Positions 54,801 to 62,268 of a stretch of DNA of 64,000 nucleotides are shown here, piece by piece. Below the pieces are notes generated by a model that had not been told where the DNA came from, did no database searches, and saw only the letters and a list, made by a program, of their open reading frames with translations. Source of the stretch: Epinephelus fuscoguttatus. Its lineage: Eukaryota; Chordata; Actinopteri; Perciformes; Serranidae. Position numbers and translations under genes: made by a program. Each line of letters opens with the position of its first letter. Position 1 is the first letter of the stretch. The stretch lies in NCBI RefSeq assembly GCF_011397635.1, contig NC_064753.1, positions 29,164,322 through 29,228,321 of the forward strand, in the 5' to 3' direction.

Positions 54801-57623
54801 CTTTCAGTGGCAGGTCGTCGTCGCTGGTGCTTTGTTGTAATTTGCTCCATACAATAAAGTAATCCATTGTCCCACTCACGGCGTTCTCCTTTTAATTATT
54901 ATCATCCTTCACGCTGGCTGCCAATCAGGGCCTTTGATGTGTCACACACTTATAATTCCCACGCACGAACGGTGATAAATGGGTTCCCCGTGAAGGTTTT
55001 TCTAAATTGAATTTAATTAAGTTACATTTTTTAGCTAGAGTTTGCCTCTTTGGGAGTGCACAAAATACTGAAACATTCATAACTTTATGTAAAGGCCCAG
55101 TTGAATATTGCAATAATAAGGTATTGTTATCACAAAATCCCACGACACACCTGGATTGGCATCACGACACACCATGTGAGAACCACTGCTTTAGATGGTT
55201 AACCACATCTACCATCATAGAAATTGTCAGTCTATTGGTGTGCATTATATATACAGCTTAAGCAAATGAAAGAAGTTACACCCCTCCTATAATATATGAT
55301 TATAGGAATAATTTAAGTGAAAATGAAAATACATTAGCACAGAGGTCACTGAAGTAAGCACCAATGACTGCAGAAAGCCATGATATAATATAATCTCTGT
55401 ATCTGCATGGCTGTATTTAACCTGACAGTCACCAAACGAGTGTTTGTACATATCTGTGTATGATACATTTCTAAACAAAATTGCCTCACTGAGTTATTAT
55501 GTAATAATTTAGCTGCTAATTGTTTAAGATTACCCAACTTATAATCAGAAAACCATGTCAGGATCAATTAGAGGCAAAGCTTTACTCTACTCTTGCAGTA
55601 AAAACAGTCCTGAAACGTAACATCATACTGTTTTAAACCAAATTTGTTTATGATAATAACTTATGAGGCATCATATTCCTTGTGAGCTACCCTCATACAG
55701 ACTTTTGGTAATAACACAGTCTTGGACAAATCTTTTGAGCCAGCACAAGCAACTGAAGATGTTTAAGGATGAGCTGTCCAAACCACTTTGACCGGGGGCT
55801 GGATATAGCTATTCATCTGGACCGACTGTCAGCTATATGCACGTCCTCAAACCAGAGCTCATCAAATATTGAAGGTTTCTATTAGTGGAGATTCCAGGAA
55901 GCAGAGCTTTGGAGCCACAGTATCCCCCGCAAAGCTCAGTTTTATGCCAAGACAGTGATAACAATAGGTACGTTTACACAGGGCATGGGTTTGGTAGTTA
56001 AAGAAGTATTGTGCAACTGGAGAGATGCTTGTCTTGTCATAAAACTGGGCTGTCTATGCAGTAGAAGAAACTACCAAAATGCTCTGTGCACTAGTGAGCG
56101 ACATTGTGCAATGTGGCCGCCGGCTGGTAAAAAACAATACGGCCAAACAGTGAACTGAAATATGCTTCTAGAGACATTTTAGGTGAGAAATAGGCAATAC
56201 AGTAACAGAGTCTTGATGGTTGTTTGATCAACACTGCCTAGTTTTACCGTTTGATCTACATTTGAGAGACAGAGAGAAAGGGGTGGGTTTTTTCTCCATC
56301 CACTTCTATAATCTTTGTGTCCATGGTTACAGATATATGAAAATGCAGAAGTACAATCTGTAGTTCGAGCACCTGCAGACTGACACGTTTAAGCTGACAG
56401 ATAAGCAGGGAGATCTGGACACTGAACAAAATGGAGGGAAATTCACCATAGTTGATTTACACATACTACCCATTAAGGTTGTCCCCAACTACGAACTGTC
56501 CTAGTCAACCAATAGTTGTCATTTAGGGCCATTAGTCAACTAGTCACCCGCATGTTTACAATATGAATTTAATCATTAAATGATACATTTTGGGCGGGGC
56601 AACACAATGGTTTGAGTTCAAGGCGTGATAAAGAATAGCGTCAGTAACATTGTTAACACTGTGCTATATTACAGAGAAATACAAAACCGTACTAATGAGC
56701 CTTCATTAATATAGGCCTATATTTTATCTACAAGTGCACGTCACACACTGAGCGAGCCGCCTGTTAATGACGCTGTCGGCAAAGCAGTAATGATTGTGCT
56801 AAGTGGCTAATGGGCATGTAGCTACTTCCATGTTTCAGATGATACGTCATGTTTGTAGTCGACCAATGAAGATGAGTTTACATATCACCTTGGGTTCATC
56901 CTTCACCTTCTCAAAATGATCCCACACTTTGGATTTCCTGCCCGACATGTTATTAACTAGCCTGTGGAATAACCGCAGGTATCAGTCATGTCTGACTGCT
57001 GAGTGTGGCCACTTCCTGTGTCAGTCCTCCTAATAAGAGTTTCACGTTTTGTTTTTTTTTCCTGTGACTAAGCAACTAATGAAATCTTGTCGACTAAAGA
57101 CGTTTCTGGTCGACTAAAATTTGGTCGGTGATTAGGGGGCAGCCCTAAAATCTGCAAAGTATCCCTTTAAAGCTTTGACTTGTGGGTAAGACACAGGTTT
57201 AAAATGCAGCTACAAGCAAGCTTCTCTCCCTTTGACTAATTGGTTACTTACAAACAATGACAATGATATTTTGTCACTTTAAACCTTGTCTGAATCTCAA
57301 AAAAACTGCAGAAACCAGCTGAATGAAGAGTAAAATCATGAACTAATATATTTCCCTGCCTCAATAAATCGTTAATCCAAACATTAATTGACTCTTGACA
57401 CGCTCGCTCATTAAAACTCCGCTCAGAGAGATAACAAGTCCTGGCTGGCCATTTGTGGCCTCATGATGGAGCAGTGGAAGTTTGTGTCATGATAAAACTG
57501 CCCTGTTATAATTGATTTTGCTGCTGTGTTACTCTATTATCAGAACTGCAGGAGGAGCAGTAAAGACTCACCTGTCTGTCCAGTTTCTGCTGTCGGAGGT
57601 TGGTGCCCTCATCATCTAAAGTG
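33760..57623 (-). CDS. tub: Tubby (TUB), eleven exons; first coding exon not found
   Basis: TUB is the founder of the tubby family: its C-terminal domain binds PI(4,5)P2 at membranes, and the N-terminal part is associated with nuclear function and ciliary trafficking. Eleven - strand exons join in a single frame to 484 codons plus a TAG stop: first [16 protein letters not shown], then basic [22 protein letters not shown], an acidic-serine tract ([10 protein letters not shown] then SSSSSQLNS) and the complete Tubby domain from [13 protein letters not shown] to FDSKLACE. Human TUB is about 506 residues (from memory), so only about 10-20 N-terminal residues are missing; alternative first exons are known in this gene. 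The acidic N-terminal pattern fits TUB better than TULP1-3. Introns hold the repeats listed separately. Confidence 0.96.
34089..34452 (-). mobile_element. SINE family S1 copy
   Basis: (TTCA)n tail at the low end, body words CCAGCTGACACTGGGCGAG and CATGTCTTTGGACTGTGGG, and the head CCACTGCACCACTGTGCTGC at the high end. Inserted in the tub intron between 33893 and 35604. Confidence 0.85.
34496..34658. repeat. Direct repeat copy 2 (host flank plus hAT end)
   Basis: Nearly identical to 31897-32058, 2.6 kb away. It keeps the CAGTGGCGCCCCCAG end of the hAT element and about 110 bp of its outer flank, with target word GTTTCTGG. It is bordered directly by an S1 SINE on the right. Confidence 0.9.
34663..34930 (-). 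mobile_element. SINE family S1 copy (diverged)
   Basis: Shares CTGACATTGGGCGAGAGGCG, GACAGGTCACCAGACTATCA and the end CTAACCACTGCACCAG, but has lost the CATGTCTTTGGAC block. Its tail is missing where it meets the direct repeat at 34658. Confidence 0.8.
35604..35775 (-). CDS. tub: tub exon, [12 protein letters not shown]
   Basis: Acceptor CTCACTACAG, donor GACC/GTGAGT. Encodes [40 protein letters not shown] and [17 protein letters not shown]. The central hydrophobic strand of the Tubby domain starts to form here. Confidence 0.97.
35897..35995 (-). CDS. tub: tub exon, [11 protein letters not shown]
   Basis: Acceptor TCACTCCAG, donor AAT/GTATGT, 33 codons in phase 0. Encodes [20 protein letters not shown] and [13 protein letters not shown], nearly identical to mammalian TUB. 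Confidence 0.97.
36766..36880 (-). CDS. tub: tub exon, [11 protein letters not shown]
   Basis: Acceptor TTCTTGTAG, donor TAT/GTGAGT. Encodes [20 protein letters not shown] then [18 protein letters not shown], part of the family signature. The intron upstream of it is the longest between Tubby-domain exons (36881-43101, 6.2 kb) and is full of mobile elements. Confidence 0.96.
37490..37835. mobile_element. Dispersed repeat with inverted ends (GTTCGGCAGCCCAT / ATGGGCTGTCGGAC)
   Basis: The left part has TTCGGCAGCCCATTAGTCCG; the right has GGGCTGTCGGACCAATGG, which is inverted relative to it. The middle contains AACCCTAACC-like words (CTGACCCTAACCAAG). It looks like a non-autonomous DNA element. 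Class and exact ends are not established. Confidence 0.5.
38099..38345 (+). mobile_element. SINE family S1 copy
   Basis: Head GGCAGCACGGTGGTTAAGCA and CCTCACAGCAAGAGGGTTC, then CAGTCCAAAGACAAGCAGG and GTGTGTCAGCCCTGTGATCG. It is 3'-truncated; the GAAT tail is absent. Confidence 0.8.
38539..39614. mobile_element. Harbinger-like MITE, 1076 bp, with TAA target duplication
   Basis: Ends are GGGTGCTTTTACACCTGCCC and, on the other strand, GGATGCTTTCACACCTGCCC; inverted arms are about 200 bp. TAA flanks both sides (38536-38538 and 39615-39617). A 3-bp TNA target duplication fits the PIF/Harbinger superfamily. The interior shares the block around 39340-39420 (GGCAGTACAGGAGGAGGTG) with the shorter copy at 51992, in opposite orientation. 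No transposase. Confidence 0.82.
39770..40345 (+). mobile_element. L1/Tx1-like LINE, C-terminal ORF2 fragment
   Basis: Encodes [40 protein letters not shown], then [18 protein letters not shown], ending in [12 protein letters not shown] and [11 protein letters not shown] after a frame break. This is the C-terminal cysteine-knuckle region of L1/Tx1-type ORF2. The knuckle is degraded (C-x2-C-x8-L-x4-C; the histidine is replaced by leucine), so this copy is dead. Confidence 0.75.
40346..41464. other. tub intron stretch, nothing recognised
   Basis: AT-rich intronic sequence without exon, RNA gene or clearly identified repeat, apart from a short (AT)n near 41398-41415. Confidence 0.5.
41465..41815 (-). 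mobile_element. Non-LTR retrotransposon 3' end (RWFGHLIRM type)
   Basis: The - strand frame encodes [40 protein letters not shown] and [20 protein letters not shown], then [20 protein letters not shown]. These are the C-terminal words of an abundant fish LINE polyprotein. A (GGAT)n tail lies at the low-coordinate end (41465-41480). The clade is left open. 5'-truncated. Confidence 0.8.
41987..42303. mobile_element. Small fold-back MITE, Harbinger-like (ATCACAC ends)
   Basis: Ends GGGAGCGATCACACCGAGAT and, on the other strand, GGGGCAATCACACAGAAATG. CTA at the left and TTA at the right could be a 3-bp target duplication with one change. The interior is rich in GACGC/GCGTC words in both orientations. 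No coding capacity. Confidence 0.6.
42639..42890 (+). pseudogene. mcm4: mcm4 gene fragment (replicative helicase subunit), broken
   Basis: MCM4 is a subunit of the MCM2-7 helicase. The fragment reads [20 protein letters not shown] then LNDLD in one frame and, after a one-base shift at about 42710, [40 protein letters not shown] and [19 protein letters not shown]. This is the MCM4 N-terminal OB-fold region near [13 protein letters not shown]. About 85 residues remain of a protein of about 860. A poly-T tract ending CAAAG directly before the fragment looks like a splice acceptor, suggesting capture from genomic DNA. It is non-functional. Confidence 0.85.
43102..43214 (-). CDS. tub: tub exon, phosphoinositide-binding basic segment
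   Basis: Acceptor CGTCACAG, donor CTGAG/GTAAGT. Encodes [37 protein letters not shown]. The RKRKK run and the following basic residues are in the region that contacts PI(4,5)P2 in the tubby structure. Confidence 0.96.
43452..43643 (-). CDS. tub: tub exon, start of the Tubby domain
   Basis: Acceptor GCCTACAG, donor AAG/GTGAGA. Encodes [60 protein letters not shown] and DGKK: the first strands of the Tubby beta-barrel. 64 codons, phase 0 on both sides. Confidence 0.96.
43895..44480. other. tub intron stretch with weak repeat similarity
   Basis: Around 44105-44240 the words GTGTAGATTTTGGGGGAGAC and GGGACATATCCAACCAAT recall a dispersed fish repeat, but no ends were found. The rest holds nothing recognised. 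Confidence 0.35.
44770..44891 (-). CDS. tub: tub exon, acidic-serine tract
   Basis: Acceptor CTGTGAAG, donor CAAG/GTAACA. Encodes [20 protein letters not shown], then [20 protein letters not shown]. This mirrors the acidic/serine tract before the Tubby domain in human TUB. Confidence 0.95.
45236..45290. repeat. Degenerate 10-bp tandem array (GATACRATAT)
   Basis: About five imperfect units such as ATGATACGAT, ATGATGCGAT and ACAATGCGAT, followed by TTATTGGCCCCCGTAGGG, a word typical of a dispersed fish repeat 3' end. Confidence 0.75.
45776..45990. repeat. AT-rich minisatellite, period about 55-65 bp
   Basis: Three units end in the same word: ATGTATACACTTATT, ATGTATACACTTGTACC and ATGTATATACTTATACC, separated by AAATAAATAAT spacers. 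The pattern resumes at 46348 (AATGAATATGTATATATA), so the S1 SINE at 45996 lies inside it. Confidence 0.75.
45996..46346 (-). mobile_element. SINE family S1 copy (well preserved)
   Basis: Nearly full-length reverse copy with words GGAGCCTATCCCAGCTGACA, GACAGGTCGCCAGACTATCG, CATGTCTTTGGACTGTGGGA and the head CACCACACCACCGTGCCGCC. It closely resembles the copy at 10216. The B-box region is shortened. Confidence 0.88.
46430..47512. other. tub intron stretch, nothing recognised
   Basis: AT-rich intronic sequence with a T-rich run at about 46611-46633. No exon or clear repeat. Confidence 0.45.
47513..47668 (-). CDS. tub: tub exon, QILTVG segment
   Basis: Encodes [20 protein letters not shown], then [20 protein letters not shown] and [16 protein letters not shown] and QDLR-TM--KG match human TUB. 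The acceptor is a CAGCAG tandem (starts at 47668 or 47665), which would remove or keep one alanine. Donor AAAG/GTACTG. Confidence 0.93.
48466..48789 (-). mobile_element. SINE family S1 copy
   Basis: Begins TTCATTTTCTGTAGCCGCTT, with body words CCTATCCCAGCTGACATTGG and CATGTCTTTGGACTGTGGGA, and head CAACCACTGCACCACCGTGC at the high end. Some internal deletion. Confidence 0.85.
48790..50966. other. tub intron stretch, nothing recognised
   Basis: No recognised exon, repeat or RNA gene. The segment at about 50140-50345 is less AT-rich and contains a pyrimidine-AG (TTTTACCCCAG), but no conserved coding follows it. Confidence 0.45.
50994..51131 (-). CDS. tub: tub exon, KKERKGKHK segment
   Basis: Acceptor TGTGTTTAG. 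Encodes [18 protein letters not shown] and [12 protein letters not shown]. The donor AAAG/GTCAGC at 50994 is weak. A second in-phase donor, AAGG/GTAGAC, 27 bp farther at 50967 would add nine residues (GQPTSQPIK). Neither is a strong consensus; both join the next exon in frame. Confidence 0.88.
51530..52850 (+). mobile_element. L1/Tx1-like LINE 3' fragment, split by a MITE
   Basis: Encodes a C-terminal ORF2 region with an intact knuckle: [19 protein letters not shown] (C-x2-C-x8-H-x4-C), then, after a frame change, [20 protein letters not shown] and [10 protein letters not shown] up to 51988. The frame resumes as [11 protein letters not shown] at 52472, after the MITE. The 3' end (CAGAATTCATTAAAAATATT) lies near 52820-52840. 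5'-truncated and frame-broken, hence inactive. A relative lies at 39770. Confidence 0.75.
51992..52468. mobile_element. Harbinger-like MITE, 477 bp, with TGA target duplication
   Basis: Left end GGGTGCTTTCACACCTGCCC; the right end, on the other strand, is GGGTGCTTTCAGACC. TGA lies on both sides (51989-51991 and 52469-52471). It shares its interior block with the longer copy at 38539. It is inserted in an L1-like LINE; removing it with one TGA restores the LINE frame, which fixes the ends independently. Confidence 0.85.
52877..53105. mobile_element. TTAA-type dispersed repeat, family C (one end only)
   Basis: TTAA followed by AGGTCCAGTGTGGAGGATTT, AGGGGGATATATTGG, GGAGCAGGTCCTCGTC and CGCCATGTTGCCTGCC. 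These words belong to a very abundant fish repeat. The opposite inverted end is not evident, so this is a truncated copy. Confidence 0.7.
53106..54244. other. tub intron stretch, nothing recognised
   Basis: No exon or repeat recognised. The part at about 53740-53935 is less AT-rich than its surroundings and could be a conserved non-coding segment, but the sequence alone cannot show that. Confidence 0.4.
54245..54407 (-). CDS. tub: tub exon, basic N-terminal segment
   Basis: Acceptor TTCACAACAG, donor CATG/GTGAGT. Encodes [34 protein letters not shown] and STIYH. The lysine/arginine run KQKKKR is a plausible nuclear localisation signal, as proposed for TUB. Confidence 0.95.
54596..55188. mobile_element. 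hAT-type non-autonomous element, 593 bp, perfect 8-bp target duplication
   Basis: Starts CAGTGGGGGTTTTTTTTAAC and ends GTGAGAACCACTG. CTTTAGAT flanks it exactly at 54588-54595 and 55189-55196. CAGTGG/CCACTG tips and an 8-bp duplication are hAT hallmarks. The interior is non-coding. It lies just 190 bp from a tub exon. Confidence 0.9.
56100..56300 (+). mobile_element. Partial copy of the fold-back family D
   Basis: GAGAAATAGGCAATACAGTA, ACAGAGTCTTGATG and GCCTAGTTTTACCGTTTGAT match the element at 62269-63265 (for example 62730-62805). Ends are missing; only one arm remains. Confidence 0.7.
56474..57148. mobile_element. hAT-like repeat with GTCGACTAA words
   Basis: The left side reads AGGTTGTCCCCAACTACG and TAGTCAACCAATAGTTG; the right side has TCTTGTCGACTAAAGACG, TGGTCGACTAAAATTTGG and ends GGGGGCAGCCCT. 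The inverted ends (AGGTTGTCCCC / GGGGGCAGCCCT) are imperfect. This is typical of a fish non-autonomous hAT family; the target duplication was not identified. Confidence 0.6.
57572..57623 (-). CDS. tub: tub exon with LDDEG motif (first visible)
   Basis: Acceptor TTCTTTGCAG, donor CAG/GTGAGT. One base finishes a codon, then [17 protein letters not shown] follows, matching the second coding exon of vertebrate TUB. The first coding exon must lie at higher coordinates or beyond the window. Confidence 0.93.
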
Positions 57624-58311
57624 CTGCAAAGAAAAGAGCAGAGAGAGGAGGGAGGGGAGGGAAGGGGGGCGGGGGCAGTGTTAAAATGATGCAAAGTGCT
57701 CTTTGGCTGTTTATGATGTTTATAATGTAATAAAGACATTTTCCAAAATGCTTCAGTTAATTCACTCTCTACTCCGAAACTGCAGCAGAAGGTTGAACAC
57801 TTGCAGTATCTGACTGTGTTTTAGCTTCACTGCCTTTAATAAACAATACGTGGTAATGAAGCAGGAAACAGTGTGTTTGTTTCTACTGCGAGACATTTTC
57901 TTCTCACATTGAGACCTAAATTAACCTCATGGCTGTCATTATCTCCGCACACCCCAAATGCATTGGCTTATTATTCCCTGAAAAACAAAAGGAGTATTTG
58001 TGAGTATATAATAATTATATAAAAGGTGTTATGATAGCTTTGTGCATTCTTATCTTTAAGACTGCAACAATGTGGGACTATAAAAGGATTAAAAGTATTA
58101 GAGAAGATTTGCTGGTCTTATTTTTTGGGGTGTTTAACTGAAAAGCCTTATCTTACTGCAAGTGCTTATCTGGTGTATATTTTTCTGACACAAACAGTTG
58201 CTTATGGACTTAATGAATTTAAAAGCCAGTCCCTGTCGTACCCTTCATTTCACTGACATACTTTTGCCCACATGCTTAAGCTCTGATCAAAGCACTTTTC
58301 TATGAATAAAT
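57624..58311. other. Upstream intron of tub, nothing recognised
   Basis: Should lie in the intron before the first visible tub exon. Contains a G-rich run near 57650-57680 on the + strand but no recognised exon. Confidence 0.45.
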
Positions 58312-58535
58312 GAAGCCTATCCCAGCTGACTGGGTGAGAGGCAGGGTACACCCTGGACACATAGAGACAGACAACCACTCACACTCACATTCACACCTAC
58401 AGGCAATTTAGAGTCACCAATTTACCTGCATGTCTTTGGACTGTGGGAGGAAGCCGGAGTACCCTGAGAAAACCCACACTGACTAGGGAAGAACACGCAA
58501 ACTCCGCACAGAAGGGCTCCCCCAACCTGGGTTCA
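58312..58535 (-). mobile_element. SINE family S1 fragment
   Basis: CCTATCCCAGCTGACTGGGT, CATGTCTTTGGACTGTGGGA and ACTCCGCACAGAAGGGCTCC are S1 body words in reverse orientation. Both the tail and the tRNA-like head are missing. Confidence 0.8.
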
Positions 58536-60477
58536 GCGTCATCAACAGCTCCTCCCACAAGTCATCAACAGCCCCTCCCGTTGTGCAAGGCTGCCTCGGT
58601 CTGTTTAAAGGGTTCCGCCAATATGACTACCCTACAAGGCGGAAAATTGGGCACCTCAGATCAACTCGCCAATCCGGCTCTGCGCGTCTAAACGCTCGCA
58701 GCTTGCCGGCAAAACGGCCCAACATTCACGGAAAATCTGACAGTGAAAAAAGGGCCTACGATATAAAGTCCAATACACAAAACGTACCAGTCAGTTGTAC
58801 AATAAGTGCAAATGAGGACACAGCAGCTAACAGTGTCGTAACGTCTTGGATAAAGGTGTTTATATCTTCTGGGTGGCTCATAAAATTGCCACTGAAGCAG
58901 TTTAATAAGAGTATGTGTACTTTGATAAATACAGCCCTTTAAAAAGAACTCCCCCTCAAAATCAAGTGGCAGGGCTCTTATAAAGCTGTCACTTTTTCTC
59001 TTCGAGTACAACAGCAACATAATCAGAGGCATCACTTGAGCATGATGCTGTAAGTGATGTCATGGAGTCCAGAGGAAAAAACATATTATGAAGCTGTCCC
59101 GGATCATTAGAGAGAGAAGAGGAACAGTTTGAGATGTCCTTGGTTTCCGTCGCTGACTTGATAAGACATCCTGAGTTTTACCAGAGAAGAGCCACAGAGC
59201 TCCTTCCTCAAACATGTCCGATTTACTAAAAAACTCCTCCTTTCACTGAGACACTGCTTTATTTCCTTGTGACCCGTAATTTGATTTCAGGATGGTTTTC
59301 CTCGCAGCAGACGGATTATGAAATGTTAAATAGGCCATTACATGCCTTATAAGTTCATTTGCATTTGCACAGCTTTAAAAAACTGTTGCAGCTGAGATTT
59401 TGCAAAAGTGACAAGAAGGCGTAAAAAGAAGTGAGTGTGAGTGGAGGTGCATGTGCAGATCTGCACAGCTACGTCAACAGAGATTAAATTTTAACTGCAG
59501 CAAACAACATTTTTGACTGTTTTCTTTTGATGCATAGCTCACATGGAGGAGTCTGCACCAGAGAACATACAGACAGAAGCGTGTGCCACGATAAAGGCGA
59601 GACAGAGGGTGTAATGATGGCAGGTGTCGTATGCTGTACACACTGTAAAAGCCCTTTGAGGCACATTTATGATTTTGGGCTAGCTGAACAGCAGATATTC
59701 TCCACCTACACACTTTACCTTTCAAGACAAAGGATTTGATAGATGAAAGAGATTTTGCCTGTGCAGTATCACCACAAACTGCTTAAACGGACATTGTTAG
59801 CTACAGTAATCACCCCCTCAGTCCTACTAGCGTGAGTGTCTTTCAGCAGGTTATCCTGTTGGTGTTGCAGGGGAATGTGACAAATGTGACAGATGCTACT
59901 ATCCGTGTGTACGTCTGCATCTTTTATATCTCTCAAAAGCATTCTTGTGTCCTCTGCAGCACGTTTAATGTCTAATGCAATGCACAGAGAAAGCAAGGAC
60001 AAAAGGAAATCACAGCAGATTCATCGCAAGAGCATCATCACATCCCAGTGGCACAGACGGCACAATACCAAGCACACACCTGATCTCAGCCTCTGGAAAT
60101 GATTCTCTGCTTTCTTGAGCAGATTGTTCGAAAACAGCTGGGAAATATCTTTCTCTACAAGAACACCAGTATTGACTTGAGCATAATTTGATTTGGTGGT
60201 GCACTGCGCCCTGACATAATGCCACCGGCCTAAGCAAATGCCTTAAAGGTCAGTGTTGGTAAAATGAATGTCTAAATGATTTCAGCAAGTTGGCCACTGT
60301 TTCTCTCTCCACCGCAGAATGCTTTAAGTGAAGAACATATGGATAAATGCACAGGTGTTTTCAGAGCTGCCTTCTTCATATGATAATCTGTGAACGAGCA
60401 AGCTTTAACATAGCGGGACAAACATTATAGTCACTACTTGCACAGAGGTAGAATAAAAACCCAAGTTACAGTGTAAG
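58536..60477. other. Non-coding stretch; GC-richer patch at 58550-58740
   Basis: The patch at 58550-58740 (CAGCTCCTCCCAC, GACTACCCTACAAGGCGG, AACTCGCCAATCCGGC) is GC-richer than its surroundings and may be another dispersed repeat. The rest holds nothing recognised. The missing first tub exon was sought here on the - strand without success. Confidence 0.4.
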
Positions 60478-61217
60478 ATGGCATTGCTCTGGCCTCTAGC
60501 ACTACCGTAAGAAACCTCGGAGTAATATTTGATCAAGATTTGTCTTTTAATTCTCATTTAAAACAAACCTCACGGACTGCATTTTTTCATCTGCGTAATA
60601 TTGCGAAAATTAGGCCTATCCTGACCCGAAAAGATGCAGAAAAATTGGTCCACGCTTTTGTTACCTCAAGGCTGGATTACTGTAACTCTCTATTATCAGG
60701 TAGCTCTAGTAAGTCCTTAAAAACTCTCCAGCTAATTCAGAATGCAGCAGCACGTGTACTAACAGGAACTAAGAAACGTGATCATATTTCTCCTGTTTTA
60801 GCTTCTCTGCACTGGCTCCCTGTAAAATCCAGAATTGAATTTAAAATCCTACTGTTAACTTATAAAGCTCTAAATGGTCAAGCTCCGTCATATCTTAGAG
60901 AACTCATAGTGCCTTATTATCCCACCAGAACTCTGCGCTCTGAGAACGCAGGGTTACTCGTGGTCCCTAAAGTCTCCAAAAGTAGATCAGGAGCCAGAGC
61001 CTTCAGCTATCAGGCTCCTCTCCTGTGGAATCATCTTCCTGTTGCGGTCCGGGAGGCAGACACCGTCTCCACATTTAAGACTAGACTTAAGACTTTCCTC
61101 TTTGATAAAGCTTATAGTTAGGGCTGGCTCAGGCTTGCCCTGTACCAGCCCCTAGTTAAACTGACTTAGGCCTAGTCTGCCGGAGGACCCCCCTATAATA
61201 CACTGGGCACCTTCTCT

Positions 61218-61255
<38 letters not shown>

Positions 61256-61606
61256 CTATTACTGCATCTTGCTAACTCGGCCATTCTGGATGTCACTAAC
61301 TCGGCTTCTTCTCCGGAGCCTTTGTGCTCCACTGTCTCTCAGATTAACTCATATCGCAGCGGTGCCTGGACAGCGTGACGTGTGTGGTTGTGCTGCTGCC
61401 GTGGTCCTGCCAGATGCCTCCTGCTGCTGCTGCCATCATTAGTCATTAGTCATACTTCTACTGTTATTATACACATATGACTATTGTCACACTTGTATAC
61501 TGCCAGATATTAATATATACTTTCAACATATTGTACCACAGTAGCCAGAACTATAACTATAATATTATTACTTTCAATAATGTTGTTGTAAGCTACTGTC
61601 ATTACC

Positions 61607-61656
<50 letters not shown>

Positions 61657-61935
61657 ATTGTGTCATGTGGATTACTGTTAATTTGTTATGCTGATCTGTT
61701 CTGTACGACATCTATTGCACGTCTGTCCGTCCTGGAAGAGGGATCCCTCCTCAGTTGCTCTTCCTGAGGTTTCTACTGTTTTTTTCCCCCGTTAAAGGGT
61801 TTTTTTTGGGGAAGTTTTTCCTTATCCGCTGTGAGGGTCATAAGGACAGAGGGATGTTGTATGCTGTAAAGCCCTGTGAGGCAAATTGTGATTTGTGATA
61901 TTGGGCTTTATAAATAAAATTGAATTGAATTGAAA
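60478..61935 (+). mobile_element. L2-type LINE, 5'-truncated, intact C-terminal frame
   Basis: From about 60490 an open frame runs without a stop to TAG at about 61121: LASSTTVRNLGVIFDQDLSF, then RKDAEKLVHAFVTSRLDYCN, LQLIQNAAARVLTGTKKRDH, LASLHWLPVKSRIEFKILLL and TFKTRLKTFLFDKAYS. These are the C-terminal words of L2-clade (Maui-like) reverse transcriptases. The 3' region has TC runs (61218-61252, 61613-61650), GGGGAAGTTTTTCCTTATCC and a TTGAA repeat tail ending near 61935. The lack of stops suggests a young copy. Terminal pieces of the same family occur at 20300-22970. Confidence 0.88.
61613..61651. repeat. (TC)n microsatellite in the LINE 3' region
   Basis: About 19 TC units. A second TC run of about 17 units lies at 61218-61252. 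Both are part of the LINE tail region. Confidence 0.9.
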
Positions 61936-61987
61936 ATTGAATAACTACCTAGAGAAAATGTGATCACAATACATTGTGCACAATGTA

Positions 61988-62010
61988 AGGATGATGATGA
62001 TGATGATGAT
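61988..62010. repeat. (GAT)n microsatellite
   Basis: Seven GAT units just past the LINE tail. Confidence 0.9.
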
Positions 62011-62071
62011 GGAACAGGTGAGAGCAATATCTTTTAAAATTTTGCATATTTAAAGCGAGGTTAGAATCTGA

Positions 62072-62263
62072 GTGTGAATGGTTGTCTGTCTATATGTGTC
62101 AGCCCTGCTATAGTCTGGCGAGTGGCGACCTGCCCAGGGTGTACCCCACCTCTCACCCATTGTCAGCTGGGATAGGCTCCAGCCCCCTATGACACCTAAC
62201 AGGATAAGTGGTTACAAAAATTGAATGAATGAATGAATGAATGAATGAATGAATGAATGAATA
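62072..62263 (+). mobile_element. SINE family S1, 3' half with GAAT tail
   Basis: GTGTGAATGGTTGTCTGTCT, GTGTCAGCCCTGCTATAGTC, CAGCTGGGATAGGCTCCAGC and then about ten GAAT units. The tRNA-like head is missing. A fold-back element begins directly after the tail. Confidence 0.88.
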
Positions 62264-62268
62264 TTTAA

